Numbered from the stretch's first letter, positions 45,080-56,312 are shown. The stretch is DNA of 64,000 nt from Siderastrea radians (GCA_964017195.1 OZ024888.1:11727701-11791700); one strand, 5' to 3'. Notes: generated by a model from the letters alone, not told the origin. Numbers and translations are program-made.

Positions 45080-48000
45080 GAGTATGTAAACACAGTTGTG
45101 ACGTCACGGTCTTTGAGAGGACTAAAGTTACCTATTTTATAAAAGCAATAGAAAACTTTTTCTTCTGTTTGGATTGCCTGATATAAACACTCCAGGGGTT
45201 GGGAGAATTCTCGAAAGTTATGCCAACCCGAGACGAAGTCGAGGGTTTGCATAACTGTCTCGAACTCTCCCAAGCCCTCTCGTATTTACATCAGGCTATG
45301 AAAACACGGAAAAAGGTTTCTATTGCTTAAATGTGAATATTTCTCATAGTCTCACCTCACTTTGTATATATTTTAGATTCATTTTTATTCCATTTTATCC
45401 GTCGAAGGCTGTAGTCCGACAGCCGAAAGCTCCATTTTCATTCAGTGAACGTTTTTATTGATCTTAATATTTCTCATCTCGCTCGAAGCAACAACGTTAA
45501 CATTAGAATGATTAAAGAAAACAAAATCATCATCGCTACATATGTTGTGACTGCTATATTCATCGCAGATGTGTCATTTGCATCTAGATGTCGTTGATTA
45601 CGAGAATGTCTTTCGCAGTTTTCAACGGTATCTCCTTCTTTTATACCTTGTAAACCGTGCCATGTTTTTGATTTTTCAACTAAGAACCTTCCAATTTGAG
45701 GACGAATCGTGGCGCCATTAAATTCGTGATTTAGCGGGCGCTCAATATAATTGCAGTCGCTCTATAGCGCAGCACCCCTAAATGTAACGAAAGCCTCTTC
45801 AGTAGGCTTCACTGCTCTCTTTGAACGCTTGCCCAATTTTTATTTGGTGGGCCATGCACAAAATGTGTTGTTTCTCATCTTTTGCTGGTTAATGCTTTTC
45901 TCCCGCTTTATATGAGCTTCACCAAACTGAACCATTAAATGGTTCAGTGATTTCAAGACTGGCCATCCCCCTTTCCTTAAGATTAAGGTGTTTGACTGGC
46001 TTATTAAGTGACGGCTGTTCCCGAGCAGCATGGAATGCCTCTTTGATCTTAACTGAATAGGGAAGGTGGCGAAATCCAGGATGCTAAAGCATTCCAGGGA
46101 GCACTGTTGGCGACAAATGTCCGAAGACTGATTAAAATGGTCTTCTAAGACTGATAAAAATGTAATTTTTTATCAGTCTTAGAAGACCACTTAACTCTCT
46201 TGTAGGCAGATTAAGACCGTAATTACATACTCAAAATAAACGTTTCCTGAATGAAGATGTCCAGAAGGTATATTCAGGGTATGGGGCCTTAAAAAGTTGG
46301 GGAGGCTTTTTCGTAAATTTGACATTCTCAACACAATTACAGTGTTCTCCCATTCGGAGAAATGCATTTCGTGGTAATACAACATTTTACAGCCTGACCT
46401 TTTCCAAAACCCGGCAATGGTTTTTCATTCATTTTATTTGTAGGGTAGAAACTTATTTTATATACGAAGTATTTCCACCAGCTTTTCGAAAGATAGAATT
46501 AACTACTAACTGATTTTTTATTATTTTGCCTGCAGACCGTCCCGCGGGAGTAGACACACCTAAACCCCTGAAATCTTTTGAGCAGTTCAGAAAGATAAAA
46601 GGAAAACAATGGAAGACAAAGTGTACTAAGAAGAAAGAAAAAGACGAAGACGAAGTAACTATTGCAGTAGGTCTGTTGGAATGGAAGGAGACAGAGATGA
46701 AATTGAAACCCGTAAGGGGAAAACGAATCGCACTTCGGGTATCTAACAAAGCCCCGTACCAGGCAATACGCTCAAAAGCCATTGAAAAGTGGAAGGCATA
46801 TCAAAGCCATCTCTACAAAGAAGACGAAGAGTACGCGCTGGTCTTTGAAGATGGGAAGAAAGCCCAATTTTTGCCTGGAACTGTTGAATTTTTCAACCTT
46901 CTAAGGTACCATGAAGAAATTGGCAAAGATTACAAGAGAATTGTCCTCTACCTGTGCTCTTCAACAGACATAAGAAGTGCTGAAAAAAGTAAGCAAGAAT
47001 GCGACAGCGCCGATAGTGATATATCAGGCGACGAGTTTCAGTTGAGGCCAGGAAAGAAGATGAATCACAGATCGAAGGAGACGAAGAGCTGGCAAAGATC
47101 CTACAGTCTCAATTGGACAGTGAGGCAGGCCAGTTCGATGTTACAGAAGATAACATAAGTTTATTAAATCCCATAATAAGTGACTGTGCCATTATACAAG
47201 AGGGTTCACCAGTTGCAAGTATGAACACTAGTTACAAGACAGCAGCTGAGCTCAAGTGTGCCGAAGAGAAACCAACACAGTTTACAAGTTGTGAAGATCT
47301 ATTAAGGTCTCTTAGCAGTGCTGTAGACGAATCCGATCAAGTTTTCCTTGTGATCAGGAGAGGTTCATCCTTCCAGAGGCAACTGAAGATTTGGCAGAGG
47401 GAATCAAGAAAAAGTTCTCCAGAAAAAATCCTGAGAGTACACTTTGCAGGGGAAGACGGGATTGACACCGGTGCTATGGCACAAGAATTTCTAGCAACTG
47501 CAGTACATGAAATAGGAAAGGAATTTTTTCCTAATGGTGCTCCCATAGATTCCATGTTACATGTTCATAATGGTTTTTTTCTCGCATGTGGGCAAATTGT
47601 AGCAGTGAGCCTCGTCCAAGGTGGACCTCCTCCTCGCTTTCTAAACGAGAATGCCTTTCAGATGCTGGTCAATCCTGAGATTAATGTTAATGAATTGAAA
47701 GAGGACGTCCTTACCCCGAGCGAGAAATTATTATTACAAACTATCAAAGAAGATCCCGCTGGCCATCAGGATACCATCTTGGAGCATGGATACACAGGCG
47801 TCGTTGATAGGGAACACATAAATGACATTACTGGTACAGTGATGGTGAGTCTCCTCAGTAGAAGGTCCTTATATCTCAAGGAGTTTGGAAAAGGCCTAGA
47901 ACTGTTTGGATTAGCAAGTACTATGAGGGGGAACGTTGACCTGTGTAAGAAGCTCTTTGTGAATGATACAAATGTGAACATAGTCGACGCAAATTACCTC

Positions 48001-48501
48001 GTGTCGATGTTGAAGCCATTGTATTCGCAAGAAGGAACCTCAAAGCGAATAATCGAGGAAGGTGTCATGGACAACTTCCAAGATTTACTGATGAAAATGG
48101 AAGATGAAAACATGATTGGTCATTCTGAAATGATGGCTTGGAACTATCAAGACAAACTTCAGGACGAGGAGTTGCATGTAACAAACCAGACAGAGGCAGA
48201 AGACAGCCCGGCAGAAGAGAGCCCAGGACACTTCCATTCCGCAGTGTTAACACCGTCGGGTGTTCTAGGATGGCTCAGCGATCAGAAGCACAGGCCAGTT
48301 AATGGTGACGATCTTGCCATTACAGTAGTGTTTGATCATGACTGTTTGCAGAGAAATCCAAAGCACAGTGTATGTTTCCCTGTTGTCTCCGCTTGTAGTC
48401 GAGTTGTAACACTCCCAGTGGACCACATGAAAGATCCTGAAGATTTCACGCGTATTTTTCTACTCGCGTATTGCAAGGGGCAGGCTTTTGCTAGACCATA
48501 A
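43468..48501 (+). CDS. Zinc-ribbon / UIM / HECT E3 ubiquitin ligase of the transposon
   Basis: Predicted exons 43468-43534, 43649-43693, 46536-46988 and 47042-48501 (674 aa). All junctions keep frame with GT-AG signals. Order: zinc ribbon C3/C6/C17/C20 (FCPKCG ... FCVRCG); a Lys/Glu-rich linker; a ~100-residue globular region (GLLEWKETEMKLKP, KAIEKWKAYQSHLY, YHEEIGKDYKRIVLYLC); an acidic stretch with a UIM-like motif (GDEELAKILQSQLDSE, about 200-215); HECT domain from about residue 290 (ILRVHFAGEDGIDTGAMAQE, FFLACGQIVAVSLVQGG) to the end. The catalytic Cys is about C640 in VVSACSRVVTLP. HECT enzymes accept ubiquitin on this Cys and pass it to substrates; the UIM would bind ubiquitin. The HECT lobe resembles those of G2E3-like proteins. 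Splicing of 46989-47041 is the weak point: unspliced, the frame breaks. Confidence 0.8.
45040..45330. mobile_element. Fold-back MITE in the big intron of the ligase gene
   Basis: AAGCAATAGAAAACTTTTTC, GCCTGATATAAACACTCC and GGTTGGGAGAATTCTCG on the left face inverted counterparts (CTCTCCCAAGCCCTCTCG, CATCAGGC, ACCTTTT...CTATTGCTT) on the right around a GAGACGAAGTCGAGGG centre. No coding content. The element lies wholly inside the 2.8-kb intron (43694-46535). Confidence 0.65.
46140..46188. repeat. Perfect hairpin, 22-bp arms
   Basis: GGTCTTCTAAGACTGATAAA and its reverse complement are separated by about five bases. It lies in the intron about 350 bases before the third exon of the ligase gene. 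Confidence 0.8.
46989..47041 (+). other. Possible 53-nt mini-intron in the ligase gene (or a 1-nt deletion)
   Basis: AAAAA-GTAAGC at the start and TTTCAG at the end frame 53 nt. Removing them moves the reading from the frame ending at 47158 into the frame of the HECT part. The segment itself has a coding look (KQECDSADSDISGDEFQ, acidic and Ser-rich), so the alternative is a single-base loss close to 47041 in this copy or in the assembly. Confidence 0.5.
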
Positions 48502-48959
48502 GTGCAAAAATAACATAACCGCTGATTTTAGGTGTATCTGTTAGGTTCCATTGAAGATGCAGACCTGAAGACCTGAACTTCATGTAGTGTATTTGTTGTT
48601 GAAATACTGCAATGTTATTTTGTTTCTATCTTTGAGATTCATGCACTAGCCATGTCATAGTGTTAATCGTCTTGGCATGTTATTGAGTACCTGTTTTCCT
48701 GTTGGTCTGTTAAGTAGTTATAATTATTGACATTGAAGTAACTGACTAGCTGACTAGCCTTCTCAAAGTATTTCAAGAGAACATGTATGTTGGATGACTG
48801 CAGGACAAGGCTAGCTCGATTGAGAATACAGCCAACTCATTTTGAGAAGGCTTTGCTGTTTGGTTCCTGTTTCCCTTTAATGAATGTTAACTATTGAAGT
48901 GAAATACAAACACAATACCTGTTTACTTTAAATGATTGTGAACAAGTTAAAAACTGCGT

Positions 48960-48965
48960 AATAAA
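48960..48965 (+). terminator. Poly(A) signal of the ligase gene
   Basis: AATAAA, 459 bases after the stop at 48501, with T/G-rich sequence following. It lies about 360 bases before the convergent integrase stop, so the two transcripts need not overlap. Confidence 0.5.
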
Positions 48966-49324
48966 TTTAAAACCTTAATTCTGATCAGTGTACATCATCA
49001 CCCGGTAGAAACTCATAACCACTCTGTGGCTGCACTGTATTTAACGAGGCATTGGACATCACTTGACCTGGTTTCCAATGTGTACTACCTCCTCTAAAAT
49101 TAAGTCCTTTCTCATTGTCAGTATAAAGGCAACACACATCTCTAAATCAGCTACAAAAGGTGCATTTTCTTGTGCCGCATTCACACCCAATATAAACTCT
49201 TTTGTGCAATACATGTGTGACGTAATAATTAAAACCAAAACCTAAGTATCTTATAGAACAGATTCGATTAGTCAACAGATATAGACATAACAGTGTTTAC
49301 TTTGCTTAAAGCAAGGACAAGAAG

Positions 49325-51105
49325 TTAGGGAGCGAATCCATTTTCAGCAATGTGTGTCAACTGTTCATATTGCTGAAAAGCTTCTTTCCAGGTAGTGGGA
49401 GCTGCAATATTGAGACCTTGACTGACATAGTCAAAATATTCTTGATATTCATTGCAAAATTGCTCTGCAATGATTTGTTGGGACACACATTCCAGTTCAT
49501 TAGGTGCTACCCTTGTCAAAAGGTTGTTTACTGCACCATGATATTCTGGCAAAAAAAATAATGAATCCGGTCTGCCTCTTACAGTATTATGCCTGGAACG
49601 TCTAATGTAATGAGTGTTCCAACGGTCCTTGACAGCATCACAGTCTGCTTGGAGCACTCCAGAGAAACAGTACCACAGACACTCTTTATTCATTTCAGAT
49701 GTCATGTCAATTTTGCCATCTGCTTCCAAATCCTGGAAAAAATTTCTCCACCAGGATGACCGGTTCTTGGAATAGAATGACCACCAACTCTCAATTTTCT
49801 GATTACGTGGTGAAGGCACGTAACGGTGGGCATCAGGGTTTTGTCGAAAATAACTCTGGATAGATGCTAGTAAGCTATTTTCCGTTCCCAAGTCAGTTAC
49901 CACTTCAACGGGGCAGCCTCCACGTTCCTTAACTGTCTCTAAGTAATAGATCGCTGGGTACTCCGGCAAATTATTGGAACGAGCCACCCTCAACCACATA
50001 ATACGTCTGCTATAGCCATCTATACAACCGTGAATCGGGAATCCCCAGGGCTTAAGCTTGTCGTATCCATCTACATGCCAGGCGTAATTGGGACCTGGGT
50101 TATGGTATTGTCTCCTCTTTAAGCAATGTGATTTGCGCAGCTCTGTTCCTTCGGGATCAAGCTCTCTAATAATTTCCTGTACCACTATTCTTGGGACTCT
50201 CAATCCCTCCAATTCCAATGTATGCCAGACTGTCCGATAGCCTCCCATAGATCCAGGTCCATCAATAATCTCTTCTATGCGTTTTCTGACTGCCTTGAGT
50301 TCATCTTCCGACGGTTGCTTCTGTCTGGAGAGTCCATACTGTCTCAGTCGTCTAAGCAAAGTACTGTAACTAATGTGATGGTTGTGATGCTTGACAAGAA
50401 AAAGAAGAATTTCACTGTACTCAAATCCACGGTTGAAGTAGTAAGTTATAATACCCTCTTCATCAAAGTTTAATTCTGTGTCTGAATCTGAATCATCAGA
50501 ACCGTCTTCCAAGCCTGTTCGAATAAAGAACATTGCAACCCATCAAGGCAAGGAATTCCCTGACCACTTTTTGACCAGAAAAGAATTTACACTGCCTTAA
50601 TAATACTGATCAAATAGGGTGTTCCTGCTTTACATTTCCTTTCACTTCTTTAGTAATCAAATTTTTTTCTTAACCACACAGTGACTTCACAGTAACAACA
50701 ACAGTCATCAACATCTGCAGCAACCTGAAAATAAACTTTCACAACTTTTCTTGGCTGTGGCCAAAAATTAATTAAACAAGTAATCAATCAATTAATTACT
50801 TAAGTGATTAACACCCCCACACATTCTACAATATTTTTCCGAATTATTGTCTAGCAGTGAAGGCTAATATTTGTGCAAAAAGCGTAGTCTCCAAGTGCGG
50901 GGAGAAGCATTATGTGAAGATGCAAATAACGGCTGGAAAAGGAGTACAAACATCAATCGTCGCCTGAAACAAACTGGCTGTGATTGAATAGTTTGAAACA
51001 GTACATTCTCCAGTCAATACATGCACATATGAATTTACCTTGACCACATCTGGCACAGAAATTGGCTACAGACGCCGACCCGGCGCCGCAGTTTGGGCAA
51101 AACAT
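49325..51105 (-). CDS. Zinc-ribbon DDE integrase/transposase of the transposon
   Basis: Predicted exons 51039-51105 and 49325-50514 (418 aa), joined in phase 1 at a GTAAAT donor and a CGAACAG acceptor. If the first exon is skipped, an ATG at 50533 gives 402 aa in the same frame. Order: zinc ribbon (CPNCG ... FCARCG), acidic stretch, a helix-turn-helix-like part (YSEILLFLVKHHNHHISYS, LRRLRQYGLS), then the retroviral-integrase-type catalytic core. In the 402-aa numbering the acid triad is D155 (AWHVDGYDKL), D214 (VEVVTDLGTEN) and E248 (RNQKIESWWSF), a normal D-D-35-E spacing. The frame is intact, so the enzyme may be active. It would cut and join the element ends. A C-terminal helical region of about 130 residues follows. 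Confidence 0.85.
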
Positions 51106-52082
51106 CTCGGTTTAGGTTGACAGAGCTTCGCTTCAATTCGACACAAGTCAGTTCAAGACGCAGCCATGTTAGATTTAATCCCAACAATCTTTGCGAGCAC
51201 TTTTAGTGCCCAGGACACGTGGCGTGTGGTTTTTATTTTTGCCGTGAGCTTTTCGCTTTTGCCGTGAGCTTTTTGCTTTTGAGGTGAGCATTTTTTTTTT
51301 GCCGTGACCTTTTTTTTTCGCCGTGAGCATTTTGTTTTCGCCGTGAGCTTTTTGCTTTTGCCGTGAGCTTTTTGTTTTTGCCGTGGCCCTTTTTTTTCGC
51401 CGTTAGCTTTTTGCTTTTGCCGTGACCTTTTTTGTTTTCGCCGTGAGCTTTTTGCTTTTGCCGTGAGCATTTTGTTTTTGCCGTGAGCTTTTTGCTTTTG
51501 CCGTGAGCTTTTTGCTTTTGCCGTGAGCATTTTGTTTTTGCTGTGACCTTTTTTTTTCGCCGTGAGTATTTTGTTTTCGCCGTGAGCTTTTTGCTTTTGC
51601 CGTGACCTTTTTGTTTTTGCCGTGACCTTTTTTTTTCGCCGTTAGCTTTTTGCTTTTGCCGTGACCTTTTTTGTTCTCGCCGTGAGCTTTTTGCTTTTGC
51701 CGTGAGCATTTTGTTTTTGCCGTGAACTTTTGCTTTTGCCGTGAGCTTTTTGTTTTTGCCGCGAGCATTTTGTTTCTACCGTGAGTTTTTTGTTTTTGCC
51801 GTGACCTTTTCTTTTTCGCCGTGAGCTTTTTGCTTTTGCCGTGAGCTTTTTGTTTTTGCCGCGAGCATTTTGTTTTTACCGTGACCTTTTTTGTTTTCGC
51901 CGTGAGCTTTTTGCTTTTGCCGTGAGCATTTTGTTTTTGCCGCGAGCATTTTGTTTTTGCCGTAACCTTTTTTGCTTTCGCCGTGAGCTTTTTGCTTTTG
52001 CCGTGAGCATTTTGTTTCTGCCGTGAGCTTTTTGTTTTTACCGTGAGCTTTTTGTTGTTGCCGTGACAGTTGTGGGCCACCG
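51039..52082 (-). repeat. Right terminal inverted repeat (1,044 bp)
   Basis: Contains the integrase first exon, its promoter, about 42 tandem units (51232-52066) and the tip. The first-exon copy differs from the left one at seven of 67 bases, and the array is about 140 bases longer, so the two ends have diverged since duplication. Confidence 0.9.
51106..51231 (-). promoter_or_regulatory. Promoter / 5' UTR of the integrase gene
   Basis: Inverted copy of 43351-43467 with the same ACACGTGGCGTG E-box region, AACATGGCTGCGTCTTG element and MAAS uORF, and a slightly longer spacer before the start codon. Nothing distinguishes its core from that of the ligase gene. Confidence 0.5.
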
Positions 52083-52329
52083 TACTCCTTCATGCCTTCT
52101 TAACAATGTTTCCAGCAAACAACGTTTAAATGTGATAAAGGTTGACCATCATGTAAAACGCTGTCTAAACTCCGTTTAAACAGTCCACCCAAAGGGTTAC
52201 GTTTAATCTGTAAATAATTAGCACGTTTCCTATTGAAGCGCACAGTTGCTTTTCATCTTAACATCAAAAGACCAAGCCTACTTCATACCTTTTGAAGTCG
52301 GGAAAGAAAAACGAACACTCTTATTGAGT

Positions 52330-53090
52330 TTCTTTTTAATTAATATGTGGTTCTTTTTGTTATCCTGTACAAGGTGGTTCTAACTCTTAAATCTGTGAAT
52401 GAGGTGTGACCATTTAAATGAAAGATATACTGAGCAGCACGTTTCTGTTTTACTGTTTATTATGCCTTACAAGTTGGCTCTAACCTTTTTGATTTCTAAC
52501 ATTCTGAGCTGTCGCCAATCAAGTAAAAGCTATTGAGCAGAGCTTTTCATGATTCTGTTTGTTATGCGTACAAGGTGGTTTTAACTTTTCAAATTATGGA
52601 TGAAATCCTAAAGCGTAGTCATTAAAATAAAAGCTACTGAGTATAACTTCCTTGTGGTACTGTTTATTAAGCTGTACAAGTTGTATCTAACTTTTAAGCC
52701 TAAAGATGAAAATTTGGCCATTCAAATGAAAGCTATATTGAGCAGTACATTCCTTTGGTGCCGTTTATTATGCTGTACAAGGTGGTTCTAACGTTTGAGT
52801 TTGTGGATGAAATCCTAACGTGTGACCATTCAAATGAAAGCTACTGAGCAGTACTTTCATGTGGTGCTGTTTATAAAGCTGTACAAGTTGGATCGAACTT
52901 TTAAGACTATGGATTGAAATTCTATGTGTGACCATTCACATAAACGATACTGAGCATAGTGTTACTTTTCTGTGGTACTGTTTGTTGTGCTGTACAAGGT
53001 GGCTCGGACTTTTAAATCTGGGATGAAATCCTCATGTGTGGCCAAAGCTGTACTCAGCAGTACTTTCTTGTTATAATGTTTACTGTGTTT
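52330..53090 (+). repeat. 106-bp satellite array, third block
   Basis: About seven tandem units with AAAGCTACTGAGCAGTACTT and CTGTACAAGGTGGTTCTAAC. It continues the higher-order repeat on the far side of the 9.4-kb transposon. Confidence 0.9.
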
Positions 53091-53094
53091 AACC

Positions 53095-53580
53095 AAAGCA
53101 CGCGATATTGTTTCTTTCTCTGTACATTGCAAAAGAACATCTAAAAAGTTATTTACTTGTTTCAAACTTCAATGCTTTTGCGGATTCAAGGAAAAATAAG
53201 TAACAGATGCAAAAAATGGCAATAGATAACTATCCTTTGATTTTTCCCTAGTGAGGGCCTGAGCCATGGCGGAGTTTTGTCATTAGAGGGAGTCTTGTGT
53301 AGTATGAAGGCAGAAACTATAGTGTCGGGTGCAGTGATTTCAATGATTAGTCTAAACTACTCTGTCGCCTGTCCTGTGATTCTCTCAATCTGTATCAGTC
53401 GGGTGTCCTTTACAAGGCCACTTTCCTGGTATTCAAAAACCCAGAGAAGAAAACGAAAAAGCAAACAAAAACAAAAAGCTACCGCCGGCAGAAGAACAGT
53501 TCCTAATACCACATTCTTAAAGTCGGTTTAGCGTCATCTGTTGGACTCTCGGAATACTTAACAATTATTCACCGAAGTGG
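53095..53580 (+). repeat. Module 1, copy D
   Basis: Carries ACAGATGCAAAAAATGGCAA, TAGTGTCGGGTGCAGTGATT and GTCGGGTGTCCTTTACAAGG in the family order. It follows the satellite directly, as copies B and C do. Confidence 0.8.
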
Positions 53581-54724
53581 AGGTCAATGGTTAACAATTA
53601 TCCTGCGAGAACGCTCGAATAATCTCTGATACTTATGCAGCCGTGAGGCTGTAGGACAATGTGCTAAATCAGGGGATGATGATGATGACGACTTGTTTCA
53701 TTATTCTACAAACTGTCACCAGAACTAGCGAACGTTTTCAGAACTAGCAAAGCCCCAGTACCATGCATGCTTAACATGTTAAGCTAACACACGTATAATA
53801 GTATAATCACAACAAATAAACACTGAAGAAAAATTTCAAACGTTGGAAGTTTCCTTCAGTTCACCCAAGGCAAACTTCTTTACAAACTTAATTTAAGTTT
53901 TTGAGCAAGTATAAAAAGAATGGGTTAAGTTATTTTTGCTTTTGATAAATGGACAAAACTTCGCGCGAGGTGATGGTTGCTTCAGTTGGAGGTGAATAGG
54001 TAGAATTATCCCGGATCTTGGCAGCCAATAAGGGCGCTCAAAAAACTCCACTCACTTGCGTGGTATACACTAAAAATATTTATTACGATGCCTTCCTACT
54101 TGAGATATCTTGACGAACATTTGTGAGCAGCGTTCTACCTGGAAAATATCCAGAGGAAAATAACAGGGATGCGAATCAGTCTAGTCATGTACGATGGATT
54201 TTTTTGGCTCGGGCCTGCATAACCGAGATCCCATGCCATATATAGCAGAGGTGCTTTTCATTTTAGGTTTCACTGTTCCTTTCTTGGATAAACAGGGAGC
54301 AAATGCTTAATTCTCTTTAAAACCCATAGCCTCTTCGCAACTTTTCTTTAGAAATAAGGGAAAACAAATCGGTAGTTTTTTCACAAGTCGAATAAACTTG
54401 AATATCTTCAGATTCACAAGTTGCGCACTATTAACACACTCTTCTTCATTTGCTAGTAGACTTTACTGGGAGTGTCTGATCTTTTCCGATTTTTCAGCAG
54501 TGTTCAGTTTAGGTGGTATCAAGCTGTCAAAATATATTTGCTATCCCAGCATTACGTTAGAGTTCTTGCAACAGCTGAGACAATTACACAAACATATAAT
54601 GTTTCCAAGCCAAAATTTAATTATCAACTGTGGAGAAATTTCTACCCAGCGGAATTTGTAGAAACTTGCTCACAGCAAACCTTACAAACGTTAAAGCCCG
54701 TGGATAAATTAAGACTCGTTAGTT
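53581..54724. other. No supported gene
   Basis: Short GAT repeat near 53677-53690. A frame at 54398-54741 overlaps another in a different register and has no motif. The last 60 bases re-enter repeat sequence. Confidence 0.4.
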
Positions 54725-55215
54725 TAAATGAAAGCAACTGAACAGGACGTGACATTTTTTTTCTTCGTCCGTTGCGAAAGAACATCTAAAAGATTACTCA
54801 CTTGTTTCAAGCTTTAGCGCTTTTGCGATTAAAAGGAACAAATAAGTAACGGGTGCAAATAAATCGGGAGAAAGTTAGTACTGTCCTTTTATTTTCCCTA
54901 CCAACCTTAGATAAGGTTGTGTCATTAGGGAGACTCCTGCGTAATTAGAAGACTCAATCTATAGAGTCGGGTGTAGTAATTTCAACGGCAAGTCTGCACT
55001 ACTTTGTCTCTCATTTCGGCTGTAATTCTCTTGCTCTTCATCAGTCGGGTGTCCTTTTACATGCCACTATTCTGGTATTTAAGATCCCAGAGAAAAAAAC
55101 AAACAAACAAAAACAAAAACCACCGCTGGCAGTTTCTACACTACATTTTTAAACTCATTTTTGCGTTATCAGTTAGAATAGTTAACAATTATTCATCGAA
55201 GTAGAGGTGATACCC
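54725..55215 (+). repeat. Module 1, copy E
   Basis: Shows AACGGGTGCAAATAAATCGG, ATAGAGTCGGGTGTAGTAAT and GTCGGGTGTCCTTTTACATG. It is the most diverged copy, and unlike the others it does not follow a satellite array. Confidence 0.75.
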
Positions 55216-55324
55216 GAGCAACACAGGGATTTTTTTCCGCGGCTCAGAATTCGCAAAAATCGTGATTACTTGACAAGTTAACTGAATTTTCACGGGTGAG
55301 ATTTTCATGATGTTCCTTAAGACA

Positions 55325-55670
55325 CGTGTTAAAACTCAGAGCAGTACAAGGTTCTCTAAAAATATATAAAAAAAGCAGCAAAAACACGTGCAGTTACGAA
55401 AACAAATCTAAAAATAGACAGGTTTAAATGGGGTGATTTGGGAGTATATTACAGATCTATATTTTTGTCATTTCAGGAAAAGGAGTCGGGTTCAAAAATC
55501 GCGATCCTGTAGCAAAGCGAACTGAAATAACGGAATTAAAACTAGAGCAAAAAAGGCAGGTAAGGTCAAAGTCAAAGAGATTCTACATCATTCAACATTG
55601 CTGAATACAACCAAGATTGTGGAAGAGGAGGCCAAACGAATTTCATATTGTGTTCTGCAACTGAGAGGAA
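55325..55670 (+). repeat. Module 2, copy E
   Basis: Same landmarks as at 34240 (GGGAGTATATTAC, AAAAGGAGTCGGGTTCAA, ATTCAACATTGCTGAATAC), leading into the TTCG microsatellite. Confidence 0.75.
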
Positions 55671-55674
55671 AAAA

Positions 55675-55862
55675 CGTTCGTTCGTTCGTTCGTTCGTTCG
55701 TTCGTTCGTTCGTTCGTTCTTTCGTTCGTTCGTTCGTTCGTTCATCCGTTCGTTTGTTCATTCGATCATTCGTTCAATCATTCATTCATTCATTCATTCA
55801 TTCATTCATTCATTCATTCATTCATTCATTCATTCATTCATTCATTCATTCTTTTATTCATT
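55675..55862. repeat. TTCG then ATTC microsatellite
   Basis: About 65 bases of TTCG pass into ATTC repeats. The two motif types lie in separate blocks, so one unit type seems to have replaced the other by expansion. Confidence 0.95.
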
Positions 55863-55904
55863 CTCTATTAGTCGGGTGTCCTTTTCAAGGCCACTTTCCT
55901 GGTA

Positions 55905-56200
55905 TTAAAGAATCCAGAGAAGAAAACAAACAAGCAAACAAAAACAATTGAATTGTGGTAATTTCATGATTAAAATTGTAAATTCTGCACTCTCTGATGA
56001 AGATAACCAAACCGCGGCCATCGTGGATTACATTAGAGATCCTGCTAACAGCGCCACTTAAATGTTTAATATCAACCTTATATTGTAGATGGCATAAATA
56101 TCTAAATTAAATGAAAAGCTTTCTAAAATGTTAGAAACAGGAATAACCCAGAAGAGTAGTTGCAACCAGGCCCACACAAGAGAACCAACATCGGCTGCTC
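55905..56200 (+). repeat. Modules 3 and 4, copy E
   Basis: GTAAATTCTGCACTCTCTGA, AACCGCGGCCATCGTGGATT and GAAAAGCTTTCTAAAATGTT in the family order, running straight into a further microsatellite. Confidence 0.75.
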
Positions 56201-56312
56201 ATTCATTCATTCATTCATTCATTCATTCATTCATTCATTCATTCGTTCGTTCGTTCGTTCGTTCGTTCGTTCGTTCGTTCGTTCATTCATTTATTTATTT
56301 ATTTATACATTC
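56200..56312. repeat. ATTC then TTCG microsatellite, then ATTT
   Basis: ATTC units followed by TTCG units and an ATTT tail; the order is the reverse of the tract at 55675. Confidence 0.95.

Larger units (their letters stand above)
42643..52082. mobile_element. 9.4-kb DNA transposon carrying a HECT ubiquitin ligase and a DDE integrase
   Basis: Inverted ends start CGGTGGCCCACAGCTGTCAC (left) and CGGTGGCCCACAACTGTCAC (right, reverse complement), and TA flanks both sides (42641-42642, 52083-52084). The similarity extends inward over repeat arrays, promoters and a first exon to 43534 on the left and 51039 on the right. Inside are two convergent genes with intact frames, apart from one frame problem bridged by a possible mini-intron in the ligase. 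On both sides the surroundings are the higher-order repeat, so the element is an insertion into it. The integrase resembles IS3EU-like or 'integrase core domain' eukaryotic transposases; the family is not settled. Confidence 0.85.

Noticed and set aside
45390..45460. Possible Penelope-like tail around GTCGAAGGCTGTAGTCCGAC
   Set aside because: Resembles the 3' tail of such elements, but no coding part is next to it and the match is too short to call.
49352..50473. Plus-strand frames opposite the integrase gene, and minus-strand frames at 47337-48253 opposite the HECT part
   Set aside because: Antisense shadows of real coding sequence without motifs.
42657..52066. CRISPR-like array
   Set aside because: The ~20-bp units have no unique spacers, lie in inverted pairs at transposon ends, and the genome is eukaryotic.
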